A stretch of DNA of 64,000 bases from Tessaracoccus antarcticus (GTDB taxonomy: Bacteria > Actinomycetota > Actinomycetes > Propionibacteriales > Propionibacteriaceae), in assembly GCF_003688855.1 (NCBI RefSeq), contig NZ_REFW01000001.1, forward strand, positions 186,001 to 250,000, written 5' to 3'. The notes beneath the pieces are model-generated. The model was not told the DNA's origin. It saw only the letters and a list, made by a program, of their open reading frames with translations, and made no database searches. Numbering within the stretch: position 1 is the first letter of the stretch; every line of letters starts with the position of its first letter. The translations under genes and the position numbers were made by a program. Of this stretch, positions 46,289 through 53,605 are shown in pieces.

Positions 46289-46987
46289 TCACTTGCGGGA
46301 CGTGACGTCGCTGCTGAGGAGAATGACGAACACGTGGTCGTCGGTGAGCACATTCAGATAGCCGGAGTCGACGCTGAGCACGTATCCGGTGATGGTGCCG
46401 TCGGTGGTTCCGATGACCTCGTGTGGCACCCACGGCGTCTGGAGGAAGGCGGCGAGCACCAGCACTGCCGCACCGGCAACCGCACTGGCCCGCACCACCA
46501 CGGCGAACCAGACCCGACGCAGACGATGATCCGGGGGCAGGCGCCGGATCAGGGAGAAGGAGACGAGGACGGCCGATGCGGCCACCGGCAGCCACCAGCT
46601 GTGAAAGCTCGCCGTGATCGTCACGAGAATCACCAGCGAGACGGTCGCGGCCAGGCCCATGACGAGCCGTCGATCCCGCGGTCCCCACAGCAGGGCGGCC
46701 ACGAGCAGCGGCAGCACGAACACCAGCAGTAGGGCGACCAACAGGTGGCCCGCCATGAGGGATCCGAACAGGATGGCGAGTCCGTCGTTCAGGCTGATGG
46801 TCGTGCTGACGAGGAACGCCGTGTCCCAGCTGTAGCCGGAGACGGCGAAGATGCGCAGGATCAGGAAGGCGAACACCCACATCGTTGATGAGACCCCCGC
46901 GCTCCAGGCGCGGTGCGCAGTCCTGCCTGAGTGCTCTGGGGTCTCGGTGGTCTCCGTCGCATCGCCGGCTGTCATGGAGGCAACCAT
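46289..46987 (-). CDS. Hypothetical polytopic membrane protein
   Basis: Not recognised. 232 residues with a polar, Thr/Glu-rich N-terminus of about 30 residues, then five hydrophobic segments (roughly residues 35-52, 66-100 as two, 108-140 as two, and 155-180), and a C-terminal extracytoplasmic or cytoplasmic domain with beta character ending VILLSSDVTSRK. It lies 22 bp upstream of the glycosyltransferase on the same strand, so the two are likely co-transcribed. The start ATG 46987 could be 46975. Confidence 0.65.
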   Translation of the reverse strand: MVASMTAGDATETTETPEHSGRTAHRAWSAGVSSTMWVFAFLILRIFAVSGYSWDTAFLVSTTISLNDGLAILFGSLMAGHLLVALLLVFVLPLLVAALLWGPRDRRLVMGLAATVSLVILVTITASFHSWWLPVAASAVLVSFSLIRRLPPDHRLRRVWFAVVVRASAVAGAAVLVLAAFLQTPWVPHEVIGTTDGTITGYVLSVDSGYLNVLTDDHVFVILLSSDVTSRK

Positions 46988-47281
46988 AGGGCAGCCGGCC
47001 TCGTAGGCGGCATCATGCACGGTGATTGTCCGGGTGGGTCAGTGCCTCCGGAATGCGATCAGTTTCTGGCGCGGCAAGCACCGGCATCGAAACGGCTGGC
47101 TCATCCGAATCCGCGGAGTTGCCGGTCGGTGAGACACGATCAACTTCAGGCATCCACCCACCCGGCATCCTTCCCCATGACCTGCCGTTATGAAAATGTG
47201 ACATGTGGGGGCGACACTCCCCACAGATCCAACCAGCCCGAGAGCACCACACAGATGTGGCCAATCCCGAAGGAAGATCAC
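46988..47281. other. Intergenic region before secreted-protein operon
   Basis: 294 bp without a credible gene, between divergent transcription units. The 3' half contains an AT-richer stretch, TATGAAAATGTGACAT, near 47190, that may hold the promoter of the secreted-protein/NagZ operon. AGGAAG precedes the ATG at 47282. No palindrome or repeat seen. Confidence 0.35.
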
Positions 47282-48253
47282 ATGAAGAACCGAGCAATTT
47301 TCGGCACCGTTCTGGCAACCGGCCTTGTCCTGGCAGCCACCACCACCCCCGCCTCCGCCGATCTGGTGACGCGATGCATCGGCACCGCCGGTGCCGTCAC
47401 AGTGCCCGGCGACCTCGTTGTGCCTGCCGGTCAGGCATGCACGCTGACGGGCACCACCGTGGAGGGCGCAGTGCGGGTCATGGCGGGGGCTGACCTCGTG
47501 GTGGTGGACGCCACGTTCAACGACACCGTGGCGGTGGCCGCAGATGCCTACTTCGATGCCACCACCAGCACCGTGGCCGGCACCGTGACGAACCGCGGCT
47601 TCGGCGTCTCCCTGGACCGGTCCGAGCTGGGCGGGGATGTCCGCGGGCGGGCCGGCACCGATGCCTCCTCCTTCACCTATCTGTACAACAGCGCCGTCGC
47701 CGGCCAGGTCGACGCCCGCGCAGGTGACCTGCTGCTCGACAGCAGCCAGGTGACGGGTCAGGTCCGTGGCCTCGGCACCACCTTTGTCGACGTCATCAAC
47801 AGCACGCTGTCGGGGGCCCTGACTGTCAAGGACAACACCGAAGGCACCTCGGTGTGCGCCAGCGAGGTGGACGGCGAAACCCGCCTCACCGGCAACACGG
47901 GAGTGCAGGTGGGCGACGGCGACCTGCTGGGCAGCTGCACCGACGGCGCCAACTACTTCGGCTCCAGCCTCCAGATCTCGAACACCACCGCTGGGGTGAG
48001 CGTGCGTGGCAACATCATCCGCGGCGACCTCACCGGCACCGGCAACGACCCTGCCCCCACCGGCGGAGGCAACCGCGTCCGGGGTACCCTCGGCGGCCAG
48101 TTCGCCGACATGGCTGCCACGGCGCAGGTCCAGGCCCGGGCTCGCGTCCTGGCCGCCCAGCCCGACCGCGGCACTGAGGCCCGCACCCAGCTGGAGCAGC
48201 GGCGTACGGCCGCCGTCACGGCAGCCACCGAGGCCGGCCCCGCCCAGCTCTGA
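47282..48253 (+). CDS. Small secreted protein with beta-helix-like repeats
   Basis: Not assigned to a named family. 323 residues with a clear Sec signal peptide (MKNRAIFG..., cleavage near ASA-DL, residue ~28). The body is low in charge and rich in Val, Thr, Gly, Asp and Asn, with strands every ~20 residues of the form V-x-V-x-A-T-x-x-[DN], suggesting a right-handed parallel beta-helix as in polymorphic/bactofilin-like or pectate-lyase-fold proteins. Four Cys may pair. A C-terminal Ala/Gln/Arg helix follows. It is 36 bp upstream of nagZ, so it may bind cell wall or sugar for the recovery enzymes. Confidence 0.75.
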   Translation: MKNRAIFGTVLATGLVLAATTTPASADLVTRCIGTAGAVTVPGDLVVPAGQACTLTGTTVEGAVRVMAGADLVVVDATFNDTVAVAADAYFDATTSTVAGTVTNRGFGVSLDRSELGGDVRGRAGTDASSFTYLYNSAVAGQVDARAGDLLLDSSQVTGQVRGLGTTFVDVINSTLSGALTVKDNTEGTSVCASEVDGETRLTGNTGVQVGDGDLLGSCTDGANYFGSSLQISNTTAGVSVRGNIIRGDLTGTGNDPAPTGGGNRVRGTLGGQFADMAATAQVQARARVLAAQPDRGTEARTQLEQRRTAAVTAATEAGPAQL

Positions 48254-48289
48254 TTCCCTCCCCGACCAACTGCAAAGGCGGCTGAAGAC

Positions 48290-50095
48290 ATGACGAAAAC
48301 AAGAACGAGAACGACACGACTGTGGGCGGCCGGCGTCGCCCTGACAACGGCGATGGCACTCAGCCCGATCGCCACCCCCGCTTCGGCGGACACTGGACCC
48401 GGCGACGGGCCCCGGGACCGGGCCGCGATGAAGTACGCCGAAAAGACGGTGAAGAAGATGTCCATCGAGGAGAAAGTGGGGCAGCTCTTCATCCTCTTCG
48501 CCTACGGCCAGACGGCCGACAGCAATGACGCCAAGAACACCGCCCTCTACGGCGTACCCAACGCCAGCCAGATCATCGAGCAATTCAAACCCGGCGGGTT
48601 CATTCTCTTTTCGGCGCGCGACAACATCACCAACCCCACCCAGGTGGCGCAGCTGTCCAATGGGCTGCAGCATGCAGCCCTCGACACCGGAGCCGGGATC
48701 CCTCTGCTTGTCAGCACCGATCAGGAGCACGGCATCGTGACCCGCATCGGTCCGCCCGCTACCCAGTTCCCCGGCAACATGGCACTCGGTGCCGGCCGCA
48801 GCGCTGCCGACGCGCGCACCGCGGCAGCGATCTCCGGCCGTGAACTGGCCGCCATGGGCATCCACCAGAACAACGCGCCCGATGTCGACGTCAACATCAA
48901 CCCCGACAACCCGGTGATCGGCGTCCGTTCGTTCTCCTCCGAGCCTGAGCTGGTGTCAGCGATGGGTGCGGCCACCATCCGCGGCTATCAGGACGATGCC
49001 CGGGTGATCGCCACGGCGAAGCACTTCCCCGGGCACGGCGACACGGCCACCGACTCCCACACCGGCCTCCCGGTGATCACCCACACCCTTCAGGAGTGGG
49101 AGACCATCGACAAGCCCCCGTTCGAGGCCGCCATCGCGGCGGGTGTGGACTCGATCATGACGGCACACATCGTCGTCCCATCCCTCGACGACAGCGGCGA
49201 CCCCGCCACGTTGTCGAAGAAGATCGTCACCGGCCAGCTCCGCGAGAACATGGGCTTCGACGGCGTCATCGTCACCGACGGTCTCGAGATGGCTGGCGTG
49301 CGTGAGAAGTACGGCGACGGTGAAGTGGCCGTCCGTGCGTTGGAGGCTGGCGTGGACCAGCTGCTGCTGCCCGCCGACCCGAGGAAGGCCTACGAGGCCA
49401 TCGACGAGGCCCTCGACAGTGGACGGCTCACGGAACGACGCATCGACGAGAGCGTCAAGCGCGTCCTCGCCATGAAACATGCCCAGGGCGTCATTGCCCG
49501 ACCCACCGTGCAGGTGTCACGCATCGGGACGTGGGTGGGCACCGGCCGCAACCTGCGCACCGCGGAGCAGATCAGCGACAGGACCACGACCCTCCTGCGC
49601 AACGAGGATGCTTCCCTTCCGGTCAGCGTGCAGGGCAAGCGGGTCCTGGTGACCGGGTGGGGCGACAGCACCACCGTTACCCTGGCCGCTGAACTGACGA
49701 AACGTGGCGCGACGGTGACCACCGTGGCCACGGGTGCCGCACCCTCGGCCACCCAGCGGGCCGCTGTGGTGGCCCAGGCGCAGGCGCACGACGTCACGGT
49801 GCTGCTCACCAACAACGTGGCAGCAGGCAGCGCCCAACAGCAGTTCGCCGACGCGCTCTACGGAAGTGGGGCCCACGTGGTGACGGCCGCCGTCCGCAAC
49901 CCCTACGACATCGCGAAACTGCCCGACGCACCCAACATGCTGGCGTCCTACTCCTACTCCCCTGTGGCGATCGGGTCCCTGGCCCGCGTGATCACCGGCG
50001 AGGTGGCACCCACGGGCAAGCTGCCCGTCGACGTCCTGGCCTCCGATGACCCCGAGCAGATCCTGTACCCGTTCGGGTTCGGTCTGACCTGGTAG
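48290..50095 (+). CDS. nagZ: Secreted beta-N-acetylglucosaminidase NagZ (GH3)
   Basis: Exo-acting glycosidase removing GlcNAc from muropeptide or cell-wall fragments, 601 residues. A Sec signal peptide (cleavage near ASA-DT, residue ~34) makes it exported, unlike cytoplasmic proteobacterial NagZ. The GH3 barrel has STDQEHG, KHFPGHGDTATDSH (the His/Asp loop specific to NagZ) near residue 245, and nucleophile Asp in VTDGLEM near residue 328. A second alpha/beta domain occupies the C-terminal third, as in Bacillus YbbD. It is followed by namZ and an AmiE-like gene. Confidence 0.94.
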   Translation: MTKTRTRTTRLWAAGVALTTAMALSPIATPASADTGPGDGPRDRAAMKYAEKTVKKMSIEEKVGQLFILFAYGQTADSNDAKNTALYGVPNASQIIEQFKPGGFILFSARDNITNPTQVAQLSNGLQHAALDTGAGIPLLVSTDQEHGIVTRIGPPATQFPGNMALGAGRSAADARTAAAISGRELAAMGIHQNNAPDVDVNINPDNPVIGVRSFSSEPELVSAMGAATIRGYQDDARVIATAKHFPGHGDTATDSHTGLPVITHTLQEWETIDKPPFEAAIAAGVDSIMTAHIVVPSLDDSGDPATLSKKIVTGQLRENMGFDGVIVTDGLEMAGVREKYGDGEVAVRALEAGVDQLLLPADPRKAYEAIDEALDSGRLTERRIDESVKRVLAMKHAQGVIARPTVQVSRIGTWVGTGRNLRTAEQISDRTTTLLRNEDASLPVSVQGKRVLVTGWGDSTTVTLAAELTKRGATVTTVATGAAPSATQRAAVVAQAQAHDVTVLLTNNVAAGSAQQQFADALYGSGAHVVTAAVRNPYDIAKLPDAPNMLASYSYSPVAIGSLARVITGEVAPTGKLPVDVLASDDPEQILYPFGFGLTW

Positions 50096-50160
50096 GACCC
50101 AGGGCACCACGTTGTATCCGGGGGGATTCGCTGACCGACACATCGATGAGAGGAACCACC

Positions 50161-51456
50161 ATGAGCACCAGCCGACGAGGACTGTTCCGGGCAGCCGGGA
50201 TCGCGACCGCCGCCGGGGCAGTGTCCGGAATCGTTGCCCCCGCCTTCGCTGACGGCCCCACCGACGGCACCCGCAGGACCGCGGGGGGAGCCCTCGCGGG
50301 CGCCGACGTGGCCGCCGCGGACAACTGGGGGATCCTCGCAGGCCGCCGCGTGGGCGTCATCACCAACCCCACGGGCGTTCTCCGCGACTTCACCAGCATC
50401 GTCGACGACATGGTGGCCAAGGGCGTCACCGTCGGGGCGGTGTTCGGACCGGAGCACGGCTTCCGAGGCACCGCACAGGCGGGCTCCAGCGAACCGAAGT
50501 CGGTGGACCCCCGCACCGGGGTGACCGTCTACGACGCCTACGGCGCCAACGCCGCCAAGTTCGCGGGCTTCTTCACCGAAGCCGAGGTGGACGTGGTGGT
50601 GTTCGACATCCAGGACGTCGGCGCCCGCTTCTACACCTACATCTGGACGATGTTCTCAGCCATGCAGGCCGCGTCCTCCGCGGGTGTGGACTTCGTGGTC
50701 CTGGACCGCCCCAACCCGCTCGGCGGCAAGGCCCGGGGTCCCGTGCTGAAGCCGGAGTTTGCCTCCGGGGTGGGGCAGTTGGAGATCGCCCAGCAGCACG
50801 GCATGACCGTCGGAGAACTGGCGCGGTACTTCAACGCCACGTTCATGACGCGGGCAGGTGTGCAGCCGCTGCCCGCCATTGAGGTGGTGCAGGTCCAGGG
50901 ATGGAAGCGGGGAATGCACGTCGAGGACCTCGCTGACCGTTGGGTGATGCCATCGCCCAACATGCCGACGCCGTGGACTGCCACGATCTACCCGGGCACG
51001 GGGATGTTCGAGGCAACCAACATGTCCGAGGGTCGCGGCACCACGCGCCCCTTCGAGCTGATCGGCGCCCCCTACGGCGACTACCGGTGGGCGGCGGCAC
51101 TCAACGAGCAGGGCCTGGCGGGGGTGGATTTCCGTGAGGCCTACTTCGTGCCCACCTTCTCGAAGAACGAGGGCAAGGTGTGTGGTGGTGTCCAGGTTCA
51201 CCTCATCGACCCGTCGGGGGTGGACGCCGTCGCCGTGGGGACGCACATGCTCGTGACCGCCCGCGACCTCTACGCCGACTTCGACTGGCGCGGCGACGGC
51301 GGACGCTGGATCGACCTCCTGACAGGCTCGGACCGGTTCCGGACCCAGTTCGAGGCAGGCGAGAGTGCCACGCAGATCATCGCTGCATGGCAGCGCGACC
51401 TGCGGCGCTTCGTGGTCGACACGAACCGTTTTCTCCTCTACCGGGGCCCCCGGTGA
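50161..51456 (+). CDS. namZ: Exo-beta-N-acetylmuramidase NamZ (DUF1343, GH171), Tat-exported
   Basis: Releases MurNAc from the non-reducing ends of peptidoglycan chains. 431 residues; the first ~35 carry a twin-arginine signal (SRRGLFRAAG) and an AFA-DG cleavage site. The DUF1343 core shows GVITNPTG, FGPEHGFRG near residue 100, DIQDVGARFYTY near 148, DRPNPLGG near 182 and GTTRPFE near 296. AGAGGA precedes ATG 50161; the upstream in-frame ATG 50146 would sit on the Shine-Dalgarno. It overlaps the next gene by 4 bp. Confidence 0.95.
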   Translation: MSTSRRGLFRAAGIATAAGAVSGIVAPAFADGPTDGTRRTAGGALAGADVAAADNWGILAGRRVGVITNPTGVLRDFTSIVDDMVAKGVTVGAVFGPEHGFRGTAQAGSSEPKSVDPRTGVTVYDAYGANAAKFAGFFTEAEVDVVVFDIQDVGARFYTYIWTMFSAMQAASSAGVDFVVLDRPNPLGGKARGPVLKPEFASGVGQLEIAQQHGMTVGELARYFNATFMTRAGVQPLPAIEVVQVQGWKRGMHVEDLADRWVMPSPNMPTPWTATIYPGTGMFEATNMSEGRGTTRPFELIGAPYGDYRWAAALNEQGLAGVDFREAYFVPTFSKNEGKVCGGVQVHLIDPSGVDAVAVGTHMLVTARDLYADFDWRGDGGRWIDLLTGSDRFRTQFEAGESATQIIAAWQRDLRRFVVDTNRFLLYRGPR

Positions 51457-53219
51457 GGGCACGGGGGCTCGTGGCGGGGGTGGCCGTGGCAGGGATGTTG
51501 ATGCTCGCCACCCCCTCGCTCTCCGCAGCCGACCCAACGGACGGCAGGCACCCGGTCACGGGTAGGTTCGACGTCGTCTTCACGGGTTTTGCCCCCGCGG
51601 ACACGGTGTTGCAGGAGGAGCGCCCCGCCCGGCTCCGTCTCGACCCGGCACCCATTCAGGATGCCTGGGACCGTGTCGATGCCTTCGCGTACCCGGAAGA
51701 TCCCGCAGCCCTGCCGATGTACGCCTCGGCGGCTGCGGTGATAGGGCACCAGGGACGGATCGTGGGGCAGCACGTCGTCGGCGACTCGTTGAAGTACGCC
51801 GACGGCCAGGGAACCCTGCTGCCCGAGAGCGAGAGGATCGAGGCCCGTCACGACACCATCTACGACATGGCCTCCGTCACGAAGCTGTTCACCTCCATCC
51901 TGGTGATGCAGCTCGTGGAACAGGGCGAGGTGGACCTGGATGCGGCGTATGCGCAGTACGTGCCGGAGTTCGCCACCCACGGCAAGGAGGCCATCACGGT
52001 CCGACAGATGCTGACGCACACCTCAGGCCTGGTGGCATGGCTCCCACTGTGGAGCCAGTACCCGGACAAGGACTCCCGCATCGAGGCGGTGATGGACACC
52101 ACACCCATCTCGGCCCCGGGCACGAGCTACACCTACTCCGACCTCAACCTCATCTCGTTGGGTGTCCTTGCGGAGCAGATGACGGGCACCCCGCTGGACG
52201 TCCTGCTGCAGGAGCGGATCACGGAGCCCCTGGGCATGGTCGACACCTCCTACACTCCCGATCCCAGCCTCCGGCAGCGGATTGCCGCCACCGAGTTCCA
52301 GACGAGTCCCGCCCGGGGCATGGTCTGGGGTGAAGTGCACGACGAGAACGCCTGGAGTCTTGGGGGTGTCGCCGGTCATGCCGGTGTCTTTTCCACCACC
52401 GCCGACATGGCCGTCCTCGCCCAGACTATGCTCAATGGCGGCACCTATGACGGTGCCCGCATCCTGGAGCCCGAGTCGGTGCAGGCCATGGTGACCGACG
52501 AAAATGCAGCGTTCCCCGGCGACGCCCACGGTCTGGGGTTCGAGCTCAACCAGCTCTGGTACATGTCAGGTGTCTCAGGCCCGCGCACCGCGGGGCACAC
52601 CGGCTACACGGGAACCTCGCTGGTGATCGACTTCCAGTCCCGCTCCTTCGTGGTGCTGCTGACCAACCGCGTGCATCCCAGCCGCGCCTGGGGATCCAAC
52701 AATCCGGCACGCCGGGCCGTCACCGACGGGTTGGCAGCGGCTCTGGCCGTCCAGCCCCGCAAGGGTTCCACGGCATGGTTCGGAGGGGCATCCGACGCGG
52801 CGGAGCACACGCTGCAGCTGGCACTGCCCGACCGGAGTTCCAATGCCGTCCTGCACTTCGATGCCTTCGCGGACAACGAGGCCACCGACATCTTTGCCGT
52901 GGAGACCTCCGACGATGCAGGCGCGACCTGGACTCTGCTGCCGACCACCATCACCACCGAATCCGCCGACGGACCGCGGAGCGTGCCCACCGACGGCACC
53001 TGGAACAACCAGGGTCTCCGCACATGGGGTTCCGCCGTGGCCACCCTTCCTGCCGCCGCGCAGCTGGTCCGCTGGCGCTACACCACCGACACGAACACGC
53101 GCGGGCGCGGTGTCCTCGTCGACGACGTGCGCGTCACGGTGGGAGATACGGTCCTCTTCAACGGGGAGAAACGCACGAAGGCCTTCACCGCCAGCGGCTT
53201 CGTCGAGACACGAAGGTAG
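51453..53219 (+). CDS. amiE: Secreted AmiE-like serine hydrolase with C-terminal beta domain
   Basis: Beta-lactamase-family hydrolase resembling Bacillus AmiE/YbbE, which cleaves the MurNAc-L-Ala amide. 588 residues, with signal peptide cleaved near SAA-DP (~28). Catalytic motifs are S-V-T-K in MASVTKLFTS near residue 143, YSD near 225, and GHTGYTGTS near 380. After about residue 435 comes a separate ~150-residue beta-rich domain (starting STAWFGG, ending near VDDVRVTVGD), like MAM/carbohydrate-binding modules. GTG 51453 overlaps the namZ stop in GTGA. It closes the operon and is followed by a terminator. Confidence 0.9.
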   Translation: MRARGLVAGVAVAGMLMLATPSLSAADPTDGRHPVTGRFDVVFTGFAPADTVLQEERPARLRLDPAPIQDAWDRVDAFAYPEDPAALPMYASAAAVIGHQGRIVGQHVVGDSLKYADGQGTLLPESERIEARHDTIYDMASVTKLFTSILVMQLVEQGEVDLDAAYAQYVPEFATHGKEAITVRQMLTHTSGLVAWLPLWSQYPDKDSRIEAVMDTTPISAPGTSYTYSDLNLISLGVLAEQMTGTPLDVLLQERITEPLGMVDTSYTPDPSLRQRIAATEFQTSPARGMVWGEVHDENAWSLGGVAGHAGVFSTTADMAVLAQTMLNGGTYDGARILEPESVQAMVTDENAAFPGDAHGLGFELNQLWYMSGVSGPRTAGHTGYTGTSLVIDFQSRSFVVLLTNRVHPSRAWGSNNPARRAVTDGLAAALAVQPRKGSTAWFGGASDAAEHTLQLALPDRSSNAVLHFDAFADNEATDIFAVETSDDAGATWTLLPTTITTESADGPRSVPTDGTWNNQGLRTWGSAVATLPAAAQLVRWRYTTDTNTRGRGVLVDDVRVTVGDTVLFNGEKRTKAFTASGFVETRR

Positions 53220-53232
53220 AGCACCACAGGCG

Positions 53233-53264
53233 AGCCCAGCATGAGAGATCTCTCGTGCTGGGCT
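53233..53264 (+). terminator. Hairpin terminator after amiE
   Basis: A 16-bp-arm inverted repeat begins AGCCCAGCATGAGAGA and mirrors itself with a single U-G pair, with no unpaired loop by sequence. No T-tract is present, so termination is inferred from strength and position. Confidence 0.65.
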
Positions 53265-53605
53265 CCTGTCATTCTCATGCCCGGTTGGCAATGTGGCCCA
53301 CCCCGGTCGACCATCACGCGGGTGACCGACGTGGAAAGGCACACGTGATGAATCTGACCGTTGCCAATGCGGCCGATGTGGCCGACATTTCGTTTCTGGT
53401 GTTCGAAGTCGTTTTCCCATTGCCGGATTCCCACATCATCCGTCTGCTATCTTAAACAACTATTCACCATTAGCCTCGTACAACGCATCGGCACCTCAAC
53501 AGCACGTCAATCGCACACTGCTTGTGCGGTTAGACACTTTGACCCGGACCCGCTGGAACAACGGTTGGCGCCGGGAAGTCGGGAATCTTCCTGGAGGGAC
53601 GAGTC
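53265..53605 (+). promoter_or_regulatory. Leader region of nitric oxide reductase operon
   Basis: 341 bp, AT-richer than surrounding DNA. It contains one small open frame (53348-53455) and a TATCTT at 53448-53453 that could be a -10 for norZ. The Shine-Dalgarno GGAGGG at 53592-53597 precedes GTG 53606. I saw no convincing FNR, NsrR or NorR dyad. Confidence 0.35.
53348..53455 (+). CDS. Possible 35-residue leader or small protein
   Basis: Short frame starting ATG 53348 (GTG at 53345), with AAAGG 5 nt before the GTG. It encodes a mildly hydrophobic peptide beginning MNLTVANAADVADIS and ending SHIIRLLS, and stops 150 bp before norZ. No family is recognised. Good Shine-Dalgarno and isolation in an AT-rich leader favour translation, but codon evidence is too short to be firm. 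Confidence 0.3.
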   Translation: MNLTVANAADVADISFLVFEVVFPLPDSHIIRLLS

